Positions 25,766 through 33,773 of a DNA stretch of 64,000 nt are shown in pieces. The stretch spans positions 42,382-106,381 of the forward strand of contig JAIXWG010000042.1 of NCBI GenBank assembly GCA_027482245.1. The letters run 5' to 3'. The notes beneath the pieces are model-generated. The model worked only from the letters and a program-made list of their open reading frames with translations. It ran no database searches and had not been told where the DNA came from. Numbering within the stretch: the first letter of the stretch is position 1; each line of letters starts with the position of its first letter. Origin of the DNA: Acetobacteraceae bacterium (GTDB lineage: Bacteria; Pseudomonadota; Alphaproteobacteria; Acetobacterales; Acetobacteraceae). The translations under genes were made by a program, and so were the position numbers.

Positions 25766-25833
25766 CCCAGGGGGAGCGCTGCTCCCCCTGGAACCCCCGC
25801 GCCAGGGTCCGGCGGGACCCTGGACCGCGGGGA
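25766..25833. repeat. Family A double-hairpin repeat, copy A2
   Basis: Hairpin one is CCAGGGGGAGC..GCTCCCCCTGG, the linker is AACCCCCGCG, and hairpin two is CCAGGGTCC..GGGACCCTGG, with the tail ACCGCGGGGA. It starts one base after the DUF1194 stop codon and lies between convergent genes. Confidence 0.72.
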
Positions 25834-25841
25834 AATGAGCC

Positions 25842-26081
25842 CTAGCGGCCGCGGCCGGTCTTGGCCTGCAATTCGTCGATGCGCTTCGACGCGTCCGCCT
25901 TGCTGAGGCCGGCATCGAAGGCCTCGCCCGCCTCCTCGCTCAGGGTCTTGAGGTAGGACGCCTGCGCGCCCGTCATCGCCTCATCCCCCGTCGTCCAATC
26001 CGCGGGGTCCTTGATGGTGTTGGAACCCGGGTCCGGGTTGGTCTTGGGATTGTCGTCCATCGGTTCGGGCTGCTTCGCCAT
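25842..26081 (-). CDS. DUF3072 domain-containing protein
   Basis: The 79-residue protein has a hydrophilic N-terminus (DDNPKTNPDPGSNTIKDPAD) and a helical C-terminus matching DUF3072: MTGAQASYLKTLSEEAGEAF and LSKADASKRIDELQAKTGRG. This C-terminal pattern also resembles the SAP-like helices of stress-associated small proteins. Function is unknown. ATGGCG at 26081 has GGAGGACT upstream. It is followed on the same strand by the family A repeat. Confidence 0.82.
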   Translation of the reverse strand: MAKQPEPMDDNPKTNPDPGSNTIKDPADWTTGDEAMTGAQASYLKTLSEEAGEAFDAGLSKADASKRIDELQAKTGRGR

Positions 26082-26139
26082 GGCCTAGTCCTCCGTCCTG
26101 TGTTGCCAGAACGTTCACGGCCAAGGGCGGTTCCCGCCG

Positions 26140-27057
26140 CTACCGCTCCCAGGGCGGCACGGGCCCGAATTCGCGCGCCAGCGCCGCCGCCAGGGCCCGG
26201 ACGCGCGCTGGGGGCTGCCCGCCGCCCGGAAAGACCAGCCAGATGCCGAGCGTCTCCGGCACGCCCAGCGTCTCCGGCAGTGCCACCAGTTCGCCGCGCC
26301 GCAGATGCTCGCCCACATCCCAGGTCGAATGCAGCCCGATGCCGAGTCCGGCGAGGCACGCCTCCCGCAGCGCCTCGTTGCTGTTGCTGACCATGCGCGG
26401 CGCCGGCCGCACGCGCTCCACCACCCCGCCGCCCGGCGGCACCAGCGCCCAGCCATCCACGCCCTGCAGCAGCAGCGCCTCATGCCCCGGCAGCGCCGCC
26501 CGGCTTTCCGGCACGCCCCGCCGCGCCAAGTAGGACGGCGCGGCACAGAGCAGCCGTCGATTCGCCGCCAGCCGCCGCGCCATCAGCGATTGCCCCTGCA
26601 GCGGCGCGATGCGCACCGCGGCGTCGCGCCCCGTCGCCACCAGGTCCAGCACCGAATCCGTCAGCACCAGGTCCAGCGCCAGCGCCGGATGCGCCGCCAG
26701 CAGCCGCGCCAGCATGGGCGACAACACCTTGCGCCCGAAGGTCGCCGGCGCCGTCAGCCGCAGCGTGCCTGCCACCGCCGCGCCCTCCCCGGCCAAAGCC
26801 GCCTCCGCCTCCGCCGCCGCGGCCAGCACGCGATCGGCATGCGGCAGGAAGGCCTCGCCCTCCGCCGTCATGCGCAGCCGCCGCGTGGTGCGCGCGAACA
26901 GCCGCTGGCCGATCCGCGCCTCCAGCACGCCGAGCCGCCGGCTGGCCGCGGCCGGCGTCAGCCCCAGCGCCCGCGCGGCCTCGGAGAGGCTGCCGGTGGC
27001 CGCCACCCGCTGCACCAGGCGAAGGTCATCAAGGTCGAAGGGCGCATTCGTGATCAT
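26140..27057 (-). CDS. LysR-family transcriptional regulator
   Basis: The 305-residue protein has an N-terminal winged HTH: DDLRLVQRVAATGSLSEAAR, then ALGLTPAAASRRLGVLEARI and GQRLFARTTRRLRMT. The LysR substrate-binding domain begins near residue 90 (LRLTAPATFGRKVLSPMLAR). The subclass resembles regulators of quinone oxidoreductases and drug-related genes. It diverges from a zinc-type alcohol dehydrogenase gene with 87 bases between starts, the classical LysR target arrangement. An ATTGAAA inverted repeat lies directly before its start. The effector is unknown. Confidence 0.92.
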   Translation of the reverse strand: MITNAPFDLDDLRLVQRVAATGSLSEAARALGLTPAAASRRLGVLEARIGQRLFARTTRRLRMTAEGEAFLPHADRVLAAAAEAEAALAGEGAAVAGTLRLTAPATFGRKVLSPMLARLLAAHPALALDLVLTDSVLDLVATGRDAAVRIAPLQGQSLMARRLAANRRLLCAAPSYLARRGVPESRAALPGHEALLLQGVDGWALVPPGGGVVERVRPAPRMVSNSNEALREACLAGLGIGLHSTWDVGEHLRRGELVALPETLGVPETLGIWLVFPGGGQPPARVRALAAALAREFGPVPPWER

Positions 27058-27059
27058 TG

Positions 27060-27095
27060 ATTGAAAGTGTTTGGCCAGCGGCACCCATTTTCAAT
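27060..27095. promoter_or_regulatory. Candidate LysR operator in the divergent gap
   Basis: ATTGAAA at 27060-27066 and TTTCAAT at 27089-27095 form a perfect 7-bp inverted repeat with a 22-base spacer, inside the 87-base gap between the LysR gene and the oxidoreductase gene. Confidence 0.45.
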
Positions 27096-27144
27096 GCGCG
27101 CGCCGCACCGCATGTCCGGGCCAACCCCAACCACGGAGCCTCCC

Positions 27145-28143
27145 ATGAAGGCCGTCGCCCTCACCGCCCCCCACACCCTGGCCGACATCACCCTGCCCGA
27201 TCCGCCCGCCCCCACCGGCCGCGACCTGCTGGTGGAGATCCGCGCCGTCTCCGTAAACCCGGTGGACGCCAAGGTGCGCGGCCGCACGGCGCCCGACGCC
27301 ATGCCCCGCATCCTCGGCTACGACGCCGCCGGCATCGTCCGGGCCGTGGGGCCGGAGGCGACGCTGTTCCGGCCCGGCGACGCCGTCTTCTATGCCGGCG
27401 ACATCACCCGCCCCGGCACGAACGCCGCGCTGCACCTGGTGGATGAACGCATCGTCGGCGCCAAGCCCGCCAACCTCTCCTTCGCCGAGGCCGCGGCCAT
27501 CCCGCTGACCGCCATCACGGCGTGGGAGGCACTGTTCGACCGCCTTTGCCTGCCCCGCGGCACGGCGCCGGCCGGGGAAGCCGTGCTGGTCATCGGCGGT
27601 GCCGGCGGCGTCGGCTCCATCGCGGTCCAGCTGGCCCGCCAGCTCACCGGCTTCACCGTCATCGCCACCGCCAGCCGGCCGGACACACGGGACTGGGCGC
27701 GCCGGATGGGCGCGCACCACGTCGTGGACCACGCCGGCGACCTGGCGGCCCAGGTGGAGGCGATCGGCCAGCCCATCCGCGCGATCTTCGTCACCACCCA
27801 GACCGAGGCCCATTGGCCCGCCATCTGCCGCCTCATCGCCCCCCAGGGCGGCGTCTGCCTGATCGACGACCCGGCCTCGCCACCCGATGTCCGGATGCTC
27901 AAGGCCAAGGCGGCCTCGCTCCACTGGGAATTCATGTTCGCCCGGCCGATGCACAAGACGGCGGACATGGAGGAACAGCACCGTCTGCTGGCGGAGGTGA
28001 GCCGCATGCTGGAAGCCGGGACGCTGCGCACGACCATCGCGGAGGCGCCGAAGCCGCTGACGGCGGCAACGCTGTGGGAGGCGCACCAGCTGATCGAGAC
28101 CGGGAAGACACGGGGTAAGATCGTGCTGGAAATCCTGCAATAA
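27145..28143 (+). CDS. Zinc-type alcohol dehydrogenase-family / quinone oxidoreductase-like protein
   Basis: The 332-residue MDR-superfamily protein has an N-terminal GroES-like domain (VEIRAVSVNPVDAKVRGRTA, ILGYDAAGIVRAVGPEATLF). Its Rossmann domain carries VLVIGGAGGVGSIAVQLARQ for NADPH. The catalytic-zinc Cys/His/Glu set of true alcohol dehydrogenases is missing, so it is probably the zinc-free quinone-oxidoreductase-like form (ZADH family). Cytoplasmic reduction of a quinone or enone is the likely reaction. The start at 27145 has GGAGCC upstream. It is probably controlled by the divergent LysR regulator. A family A repeat follows. Confidence 0.9.
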   Translation: MKAVALTAPHTLADITLPDPPAPTGRDLLVEIRAVSVNPVDAKVRGRTAPDAMPRILGYDAAGIVRAVGPEATLFRPGDAVFYAGDITRPGTNAALHLVDERIVGAKPANLSFAEAAAIPLTAITAWEALFDRLCLPRGTAPAGEAVLVIGGAGGVGSIAVQLARQLTGFTVIATASRPDTRDWARRMGAHHVVDHAGDLAAQVEAIGQPIRAIFVTTQTEAHWPAICRLIAPQGGVCLIDDPASPPDVRMLKAKAASLHWEFMFARPMHKTADMEEQHRLLAEVSRMLEAGTLRTTIAEAPKPLTAATLWEAHQLIETGKTRGKIVLEILQ

Positions 28144-28170
28144 CGGCATTTTAAGAGCCGAAGCTTACAC

Positions 28171-28235
28171 GGGAAGGGAGCTTCCCTCCCCGCACCCCTC
28201 CCGCCAGGGTCGAAGGCGACCCTGGACCGCCGGGA
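28171..28235. repeat. Family A double-hairpin repeat, copy A3
   Basis: Hairpin one is AAGGGAGCTTCCCT, the linker is CCCGCACCCCTCCCG, and hairpin two is CCAGGGTCG..CGACCCTGG, with the tail ACCGCCGGGA. It lies between the oxidoreductase and TetR genes, both on the plus strand. Confidence 0.7.
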
Positions 28236-28251
28236 ATGGACGCAACATTCC
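28233..28251. promoter_or_regulatory. Candidate TetR operator
   Basis: GGAATG-N7-CATTCC (28233-28251) is a perfect 6-bp inverted repeat, 22 bases before the TetR gene start. It may be an autoregulatory site. Its left arm overlaps the end of repeat A3. Confidence 0.35.
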
Positions 28252-28272
28252 AGAACGGCTATTCTAATTACC

Positions 28273-28845
28273 ATGGTGCGCACCGCCCGCTTTACCGAGG
28301 ACGACTTCATCGACGCGGCGATCAGCCTGGTCGCGGAAGGCGGGCCCGCGGCGGCAACCATGCAGGCCATCGCGCGACGCACCGGCGCACCGACCGGCTC
28401 CATCTACCACCGCTTCGACAGCCGCTCCGCCATCCTCGGCGCCGCCTGGAACAGCGCCTATGCCAGCTTCACCGCCACCCTCGCGCCGCTGCTTCACCAG
28501 CGCCGGGCGCGGGAGGCCGCGCTCGCCATCATCCCCTGGGCTGAAGCCAACCCCCGCCGCGCCGCCTTCCTGCTGCTGCACGACCCCGTCGCGCTGTTCG
28601 AGGACTCGCCCCCGCCCCCAGCCCAACGGGAGGCGCTGGACCGCCTCGAACAGGCCTTCGACGCCGCCTTCCGCGCCTGCGTGGCCCCCGCGGCCAGCGA
28701 CGAAGCCCTCGCCCGCGCGCGCTTCCTCATCTTCGATGGCCCCATCGCCATCCTGCGTCCCACCCTCTCCCGCGCCCTGCCGCCGCCGCCCCACGCCGCC
28801 CGCATGATCGCGGACCTTCATGCCGGCATGCCGGTCGCCGCCTGA
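28273..28845 (+). CDS. TetR/AcrR-family transcriptional regulator
   Basis: The 190-residue protein has an N-terminal TetR HTH: FTEDDFIDAAISLVAEGGPA, then ATMQAIARRTGAPTGSIYHR and FDSRSAILGAAWNSAY. The remaining ~140 residues are helical with no recognised ligand motif. It is a DNA-binding repressor, probably dimeric. Six bases separate its stop from the methionine aminopeptidase gene, so the two are likely cotranscribed. Its natural effector and further targets cannot be inferred. Confidence 0.92.
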   Translation: MVRTARFTEDDFIDAAISLVAEGGPAAATMQAIARRTGAPTGSIYHRFDSRSAILGAAWNSAYASFTATLAPLLHQRRAREAALAIIPWAEANPRRAAFLLLHDPVALFEDSPPPPAQREALDRLEQAFDAAFRACVAPAASDEALARARFLIFDGPIAILRPTLSRALPPPPHAARMIADLHAGMPVAA

Positions 28846-28851
28846 GGCCCC

Positions 28852-29652
28852 ATGCCCGACATCACCGAAAGCCGCCGCATCACCCGCCACAGGCCCGAGG
28901 ATTTCGAGGGCATGCGCCGCGCCGGCCGCCTCGTGGCGGAGGCGCTCGACATGATCACCGCCCATGTCCGGCCGGGCGTGACCACGGCGGCGCTGGACCG
29001 GCTCTGCCATGACTTCGTCGTGGACCACGGCGCCATCCCGGCTTCGCTCGGCTACCAGGGCTACCGCCACGCCACCTGCATCTCCCCCAACCACGTCGTC
29101 TGCCACGGCATCCCCGGCGACCGCCGCCTGGCGGAGGGCGAGATCGTCAACATCGACCTGGCCGTCATCGTCGCGGGCTGGCATGGCGACAGCAGCCGCA
29201 TGTACGCGGTGGGCCCCGTCGGCACCCTCGCCCAGCGGCTGATGGACGTGACGCATGAGGCGATGATGCGCGGCATCGCGGCCATCCGCCCCGGCGCCAC
29301 GGTCGGCGATATCGGCCACGCCATGCAGCGATATGTGGAGGCCGAGCGCTTCAGCGTGGTGCGGGAATTCTGCGGCCACGGCCTGGGCCGCACCTACCAC
29401 GCCGCCCCCGACGTCCCGAATTACGGCCGGCCCGGGGAGGGTGCGACGCTCCGCCCCGGCATGTTCCTGACCGTGGAGCCCATGGTGAATGCGGGCCGCC
29501 CGGCCGTGAAGGTGCTGGGCGATGGATGGACCGCCGTCACGCGGGACCGGAGCCTCTCCGCCCAGTTCGAGCACAGCGTCGGCGTCACCGAGACCGGCGT
29601 CGAGGTCTTCACCCTCTCCCCTTCCGGCTACACGAAGCCGCCCTACGGCTAG
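28852..29652 (+). CDS. map: Type I methionine aminopeptidase
   Basis: The 266-residue protein has the full MetAP-I metal centre: D102 (NIDLAV), D113 (WHGDSSR), H176 (CGHGLGR), E209 (TVEPMVNAG) and E240 (QFEHSVGVT). H85 lies in VVCHGIP and H183 in the TYHAAP loop. It removes initiator Met from nascent proteins in the cytoplasm. Its linkage to a TetR gene and not to translation genes suggests it may be a second, accessory copy; this is an inference. Its TAG stop shares CTAG with the stop of the convergent FMN-binding gene. Confidence 0.94.
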   Translation: MPDITESRRITRHRPEDFEGMRRAGRLVAEALDMITAHVRPGVTTAALDRLCHDFVVDHGAIPASLGYQGYRHATCISPNHVVCHGIPGDRRLAEGEIVNIDLAVIVAGWHGDSSRMYAVGPVGTLAQRLMDVTHEAMMRGIAAIRPGATVGDIGHAMQRYVEAERFSVVREFCGHGLGRTYHAAPDVPNYGRPGEGATLRPGMFLTVEPMVNAGRPAVKVLGDGWTAVTRDRSLSAQFEHSVGVTETGVEVFTLSPSGYTKPPYG

Positions 29653-30281
29653 TAGAGGCCGCTCGCCAGCCGCGCCGGCGCCTCGGCGTCATAGCTCTTG
29701 CCGTCCACGGCGCCGCCCGTCGCGGATTGCAGCAGGTCGCCCGCCGTCGGCAGGCTCGCGGGCCGCTTCGTTTCGCCCCAGAGCTTCGATCGCAGCAGCG
29801 CCCGGGCGCATTGGAAGAACACCTCCTCCACCGTCACCCGCAGCACCGTCGCGGGCTCCCGCCCCTGGTGGGCCAGCCGGGCGCGGAGCGCGGGGTCGGT
29901 GCTGATCACGGCCTTGCCGCCGATGCGCAGCGTCTCCCCCGACCCCGGCACCAGGAACAGCAGCGCCACGTTGGGGTCGCTGATGATGTCCCGCAGCGCG
30001 TCGATGCGGTTGTTGCCGCGGCGGTCGGGCAGGACGATCTCGGTCGGCGACAGCACCTGCACGAAGCCCGGACCGTCACCGCGCGGCGTGCCGTGCACGC
30101 GCCCATCGGCGTTGCGGGTGGAAAGGATGCAGAAGGGGCTGCCGGCGATGAAGGCCGCGCTCGGCGCATCCAGGTCATGGCGGACCTTGATGACCGAGTT
30201 GTGGTTCGGCGGGCCATAGAGCGCTTCCAGCGCCTCCAGGCTCGTCACGGCATGCGGGTCGGTCAGGGGCGCTTCGGGCAT
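29649..30281 (-). CDS. Pyridoxamine 5'-phosphate oxidase-like FMN-binding protein (MSMEG_1061 type)
   Basis: The 210-residue split-barrel protein has AAFIAGSPFCILSTRNADGR, VLSPTEIVLPDRRGNNRIDA and DPNVALLFLVPGSGETLRI, the pattern of the MSMEG_1061-type branch of the PNPOx superfamily. Members bind FMN or F420-like flavins and are mostly uncharacterised; they are not true PdxH. It is convergent with map, and the two stop codons overlap in CTAG at 29649-29652. The GntR gene upstream on the same strand is 27 bases away, so it could be the last gene of that operon. Confidence 0.85.
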   Translation of the reverse strand: MPEAPLTDPHAVTSLEALEALYGPPNHNSVIKVRHDLDAPSAAFIAGSPFCILSTRNADGRVHGTPRGDGPGFVQVLSPTEIVLPDRRGNNRIDALRDIISDPNVALLFLVPGSGETLRIGGKAVISTDPALRARLAHQGREPATVLRVTVEEVFFQCARALLRSKLWGETKRPASLPTAGDLLQSATGGAVDGKSYDAEAPARLASGLY

Positions 30282-30308
30282 GGCGGCATCCTGCGCCCGG
30301 CGCCGGCC

Positions 30309-31037
30309 TCAGTCGAGATTGGCGACGTAGCGATGCGCCTCGGTGTCCAGCAGCGTCACGCGGCGCTCCACCGGGCGGTCCTGCAGGTCGAAGGCGGTGC
30401 GGGCGATCTCCAGCAGCGGCGCGCCGGGGGCGAGGCCCAGCAGGGCGGAATCCGCGGCGGCGGTGGCGATCGCCGCCAGCCGCTCCTCCGCCCGCGCGAT
30501 CGTCACTCCATGGTCGCGCTGGTAGAGGACGTAGAGTTCATCCGGCATCTCCCGCCCCACGGGCAGGACGAAGCCAGGGAAGCGGGCGGCGGGAAGCCAG
30601 ATGCGTTCCAGGATGCAGGCTGCGCCGCCGATCAGCCGCGCCCGCTTCACGCGATGCACCAGTGCGCCGGCATCAAGCCCGAGGGGCGCGGCCTCCTCGC
30701 CTGTGGCCGCGACGGTGCGGCAATCCAGCACATGGCTGGTCGGCGCGCGGCGCTGCCCGTCCAACGCGGTGATGCGGAAGAAATGGAACAGCGCGCGTTC
30801 GGAGGTATGGGCGGCGACGAAGGTGCCCCTTCCCTGCCGCCGCTCGATCAGCCGCCGCCGCTCCAGCCCCCCCAGCGCCTTCCGCACCGTGCCCGGGGAG
30901 ACGCCGAGTTCGGCAGCCAGGTCAGGCTCCGGCGGGATCATGCTGCCGGGCGCCCAATGCCCCTCTGCGATCCGCTGCGTCAGGATCGCTTCGGTCTGGG
31001 CGTAGAGGGGCCGGGAATCGGGGCGGAGCGCGTTCAT
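30309..31037 (-). CDS. GntR-family (HutC subfamily) transcriptional regulator
   Basis: The 242-residue protein has a winged HTH at about residues 11-75 (PLYAQTEAILTQRIAEGHWA, PDLAAELGVSPGTVRKALGG, RRLIERRQGRGTFVA). A UTRA ligand domain follows (RAPTSHVLDCRTVAATGEEA, LYVLYQRDHGVTIARAEERL). Its ATG overlaps the stop of the ThDP enzyme (ATGA), so the two are coupled. It is the obvious local regulator of the divergent SDH/fumarase-like operon, and a perfect palindrome of GntR type sits between the two units. The effector is presumably an intermediate of that pathway. Confidence 0.93.
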   Translation of the reverse strand: MNALRPDSRPLYAQTEAILTQRIAEGHWAPGSMIPPEPDLAAELGVSPGTVRKALGGLERRRLIERRQGRGTFVAAHTSERALFHFFRITALDGQRRAPTSHVLDCRTVAATGEEAAPLGLDAGALVHRVKRARLIGGAACILERIWLPAARFPGFVLPVGREMPDELYVLYQRDHGVTIARAEERLAAIATAAADSALLGLAPGAPLLEIARTAFDLQDRPVERRVTLLDTEAHRYVANLD

Positions 31038-32626
31038 CGCTTGAGAGTCGGCGCCGGCTGGCCCTCGATCACCACATTCACGACGGCCGGCTTGCCGGAG
31101 GCAATGGCGCGGTCGATGGCCGGGCCGATCTCCGCGACCTCCGTCACCTGCTCCCCATGCCCGCCCAGCGCGACGGCCACCAGGTCGTAGCGCGTGCCCG
31201 GCGCCAGTTCGCAGCCATGGGCGCGGTTCGCGCCGTAGTCGCGGAGCTGGATCTGGTGCTCAGCGTTCCAGCGGCTGTCATTGCCGACGATGGCGACGAA
31301 GGGCAGGCCGTGCCGCGCGGCGGTGTCGATCTCCGCCATGTGGAAGCCGAAGGAGCCGTCGCCCATCAGCGCGATGACGGGGGCGTTGCGGGCGGCGCGG
31401 GCGCCGATCCCAAACGGGATGCCGACGCCGATGGCGCCGGCCACGCCGTTCACCGCGCGGGTGCCCGCCTTGACCATGGCCATGCCCCACTGCCCGATCT
31501 CGCCCCCATCGCAGATGAAGGTGGCGTCGTGGCGGGCGATGGCGTCGTTCACGGCGGCGCAGAGCGTGGCGGACCGGATCGGGCCAGGGGCCTGGGGCGT
31601 GGCCCATTCGGCCGGGCGCCAGGCGATCGCCTCCCGCACCGTCGCGGCCCAATCGGCGTGGCCAGGCGTGACGGCGACGGTCAGCGCGGTGATGGCGCTG
31701 GTCGGGTCGGCGATGGCCGCCAGCACCAGGCGATCGCCCAGCAGCGCCTGCGCGCGGCCGACCAGCGCGGCGTCGGGCTCCAGCAGGATGAAGCGGCACT
31801 CCGCCGGCATGGGCTTGCCGAAGCCGAGGGTGAAGTCGAGCGGCTTGCCGATCAGCACCACCAGGTCGGCCTGGGACAGCACCTCCCGCAGCAGGCCGAG
31901 CGTCGGATCCGCGAGCCCGCGGGGCGACTGCATGGGCAGCACCGGCAGGCCGGAGGCTGCCTCCAGCGCGCGCTGCAGCGCGAAACCGGCGGGGGTGCAG
32001 AGGGAGGGCGGCGCCACCAGCACCGGCCGCTTCGCCCCCGCGATCGCCTGCGCGACAAGCCCCGCCGTGGTGGGCGAGAGCGTCATGGGCGTGACGGCGG
32101 GGGTGGGCACGGCCGCGTCCTTCGCCTCCCCTTCCAGCACGTCGGTGGGCAGGGACAGGTGCACGGGGCCCGGCCGGCCGGACATCGCGATGGCGACGGC
32201 CTTCGCGACATCCGCCGCCATGCCGCCCGGTGTCTGCGCAGCCCAGGCCGCCTTGGCCGCCGGTGCCGCCATCGCGACCTGGTCCAGTTCCTGGAAGTCG
32301 CCGAGGCCGATCTGGTTCAGCGGCGCGTGGCCCGACAGCAGCAGCACCGGCACCTCTCCCTGCCAGGCCGTGCAGAGCGCGGCGGCGGCATTGGCATGGC
32401 CCTGCCCACCCGTGACCAGCGCCACACCCACCTGGCCTGACAGCCGCGCCCAGGCATCGGCCATGTGGACGGCGGCGGCCTCATGCCGCGTATGGACGAT
32501 CTCGATCCCCGACCCCACCAGCGCGTCATAGACCGGCATGATGTGGTTGCCGGAGAGGGAGAAGATCCGCGTGACCCCGGCCGCAAGCAGCCCCTTCACC
32601 AGGATATCGGCGCCGCGCAGTGACAT
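31034..32626 (-). CDS. Thiamine-diphosphate-dependent enzyme, acetolactate synthase/decarboxylase type
   Basis: The 530-residue protein has all three ThDP domains. The PYR domain has catalytic Glu49 in THTRHEAAAVHMADAWAR-like context. The central domain contains RPVLVAPPSLCTPAG. The PP domain has the metal/ThDP motif ALMGDGSFGFHMAEIDTAAR with a downstream VGNDSRWN. It should cleave or condense a 2-oxo acid; it is not close enough to IlvB, Xsc or oxalyl-CoA decarboxylase to name. The ATG at 32626 follows a 79-base gap that holds the operator. No small regulatory subunit is adjacent. I infer action on a 2-oxo product of the divergent operon. Confidence 0.88.
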   Translation of the reverse strand: MSLRGADILVKGLLAAGVTRIFSLSGNHIMPVYDALVGSGIEIVHTRHEAAAVHMADAWARLSGQVGVALVTGGQGHANAAAALCTAWQGEVPVLLLSGHAPLNQIGLGDFQELDQVAMAAPAAKAAWAAQTPGGMAADVAKAVAIAMSGRPGPVHLSLPTDVLEGEAKDAAVPTPAVTPMTLSPTTAGLVAQAIAGAKRPVLVAPPSLCTPAGFALQRALEAASGLPVLPMQSPRGLADPTLGLLREVLSQADLVVLIGKPLDFTLGFGKPMPAECRFILLEPDAALVGRAQALLGDRLVLAAIADPTSAITALTVAVTPGHADWAATVREAIAWRPAEWATPQAPGPIRSATLCAAVNDAIARHDATFICDGGEIGQWGMAMVKAGTRAVNGVAGAIGVGIPFGIGARAARNAPVIALMGDGSFGFHMAEIDTAARHGLPFVAIVGNDSRWNAEHQIQLRDYGANRAHGCELAPGTRYDLVAVALGGHGEQVTEVAEIGPAIDRAIASGKPAVVNVVIEGQPAPTLKR

Positions 32627-32647
32627 GGATGGTACGCTCCGGATCGG

Positions 32648-32670
32648 GGTCTTGTGTCTGATACAAGACC
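32648..32670. promoter_or_regulatory. Palindromic operator, probably for the GntR/HutC regulator
   Basis: GGTCTTGT-N7-ACAAGACC is a perfect 8+8 bp palindrome at 32648-32670. It is centred in the 79-base gap between the divergent ThDP-enzyme and iron-sulfur-subunit genes. Its GTCTTGT/ACAAGAC core looks like HutC-subfamily sites. A single regulator bound here could control both units. Confidence 0.72.
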
Positions 32671-32705
32671 ATGCAAGCCTCTGATCGCGCAAGGGGAGGA
32701 TCGGC

Positions 32706-33434
32706 ATGGGCGAGGCAACCGCCATGCTTCGCGTCAGGGTCTGGCGCGGTAACGCGGCTGGCGGGGCGCTGGCCGACTACGCCGTGCCCGCGCGCGCCAA
32801 CCAGACGGTGCTGGACGTCGTCACGCATATCCAGCGGGAGGTCGATCCCACCCTCGCCTACCGCTTCGCCTGCCGCGTCGGGATGTGCGGATCCTGCGCC
32901 ATGGTGGTGAATGGCCGCCCGCGCTGGACCTGCCGCACCCATGTCAGCCGCGTGGCGCAGGATGGCACGCTGGAACTGCGGCCGCTGTCCAACCTGCCGG
33001 TGATCCGCGACCTGGCGACGGACATGGCGCCCTTCTTCGACAAATGGGCCAGGGCCCGCGGCAGCTTCCAGCCGAAGGACGCGCCGGACGGCGCGGTGCC
33101 CGAGGAATTCGCGGTGGTGCCGCCCGCGACGAAGCAGCGCCAGCAGGCGGATGCCGGGATCGAGTGCATCGGCTGCGGCGTCTGCTACAGCGGCTGCGAC
33201 ATCGTCGCCTGGAACCCGGACTACCTCGGCCCCGCCGCGCTCAACCGCGCCTGGACGCTGGTGAATGACGTGCGGGACGAAGCCAGGCGCGATCGCCTGG
33301 CGGCGGTGGCGGGCGATGCGGGCTGCCATGCCTGCCATTCCACCCAATCCTGCACCGCGCATTGCCCGAAGGGGATCGACCCCTCCGGCGCCATTGCGGG
33401 CCTCAAGCGCAGCCTCTTCTGGGGCGTGCGATGA
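32706..33434 (+). CDS. Succinate dehydrogenase/fumarate reductase-type iron-sulfur subunit
   Basis: The 242-residue protein has the SdhB/FrdB cluster set. The [2Fe-2S] ligands are C56, C61, C64 and C76 (CRVGMCGSC..C). The CxxCxxCxxxC [4Fe-4S] ligands are at 154-164 (CIGCGVCYSGC). A further set for [3Fe-4S] is C207, C216 and C220 (CHACHSTQSCTAHCPKGI). It carries electrons from a flavoprotein to membrane quinone. Here it is first in the operon and the flavoprotein last, unlike the usual sdhCDAB order. The next gene overlaps by ATGA. Together these features suggest a specialised complex, not the housekeeping SDH. Confidence 0.93.
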   Translation: MGEATAMLRVRVWRGNAAGGALADYAVPARANQTVLDVVTHIQREVDPTLAYRFACRVGMCGSCAMVVNGRPRWTCRTHVSRVAQDGTLELRPLSNLPVIRDLATDMAPFFDKWARARGSFQPKDAPDGAVPEEFAVVPPATKQRQQADAGIECIGCGVCYSGCDIVAWNPDYLGPAALNRAWTLVNDVRDEARRDRLAAVAGDAGCHACHSTQSCTAHCPKGIDPSGAIAGLKRSLFWGVR

Positions 33435-33763
33435 ACGGCGTGCAGCTCTGGGCCGTGCAGCGCGGCACGGCGATGGTCCTGGCGCTGGCGGTGGTCGTGC
33501 ACCTCGTCACCATCATGGTCGCCGTGCGGGGCGGGCTGTCCGCCGCCGAGATCATCGGGCGCACCCGCGGCAACTGGGGCTGGCTCGGCTTCTACAGCGT
33601 CTTCGCGGTGGCGGCGGGGCTGCATGGCGCGATCGGGCTGCGCGCCATCGCCGCCGAATGGGCGGGCTGGCGCGGGCGGGGCTACGATTGGGCCTGGGTC
33701 GGCATCGGGCTGCTGACGGCGGCCTTCGGCATCCGCGCGGCCTGGGGACTGTTCAGCGCATGA
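33431..33763 (+). CDS. Small membrane anchor subunit (SdhD/FrdC-like)
   Basis: The 110-residue protein has three hydrophobic segments: near residues 14-33 (MVLALAVVVHLVTIMVAV), 50-68 (WLGFYSVFAVAAGLHGAIGL) and 87-107 (WVGIGLLTAAFGIRAAWGLF). H24 and H64 lie in membrane segments and could bind haem b. Sequence similarity to named anchors is weak; the call rests on topology and its place directly after the iron-sulfur subunit, with ATGA overlap. It should anchor the complex and take part in quinone reduction. Confidence 0.78.
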   Translation: MNGVQLWAVQRGTAMVLALAVVVHLVTIMVAVRGGLSAAEIIGRTRGNWGWLGFYSVFAVAAGLHGAIGLRAIAAEWAGWRGRGYDWAWVGIGLLTAAFGIRAAWGLFSA

Positions 33764-33773
33764 GGGCCTGGGC

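Noticed and set aside
29526..31190. 554-codon plus-strand frame
   Set aside because: It is antisense to the FMN-binding and GntR genes, both with clear domains.
31034..32626. Naming the ThDP enzyme sulfoacetaldehyde acetyltransferase (Xsc) because of the TauE/SafE neighbour
   Set aside because: No Pta gene is adjacent and the protein is shorter than the usual Xsc. The evidence does not separate it from other 2-oxo-acid enzymes.
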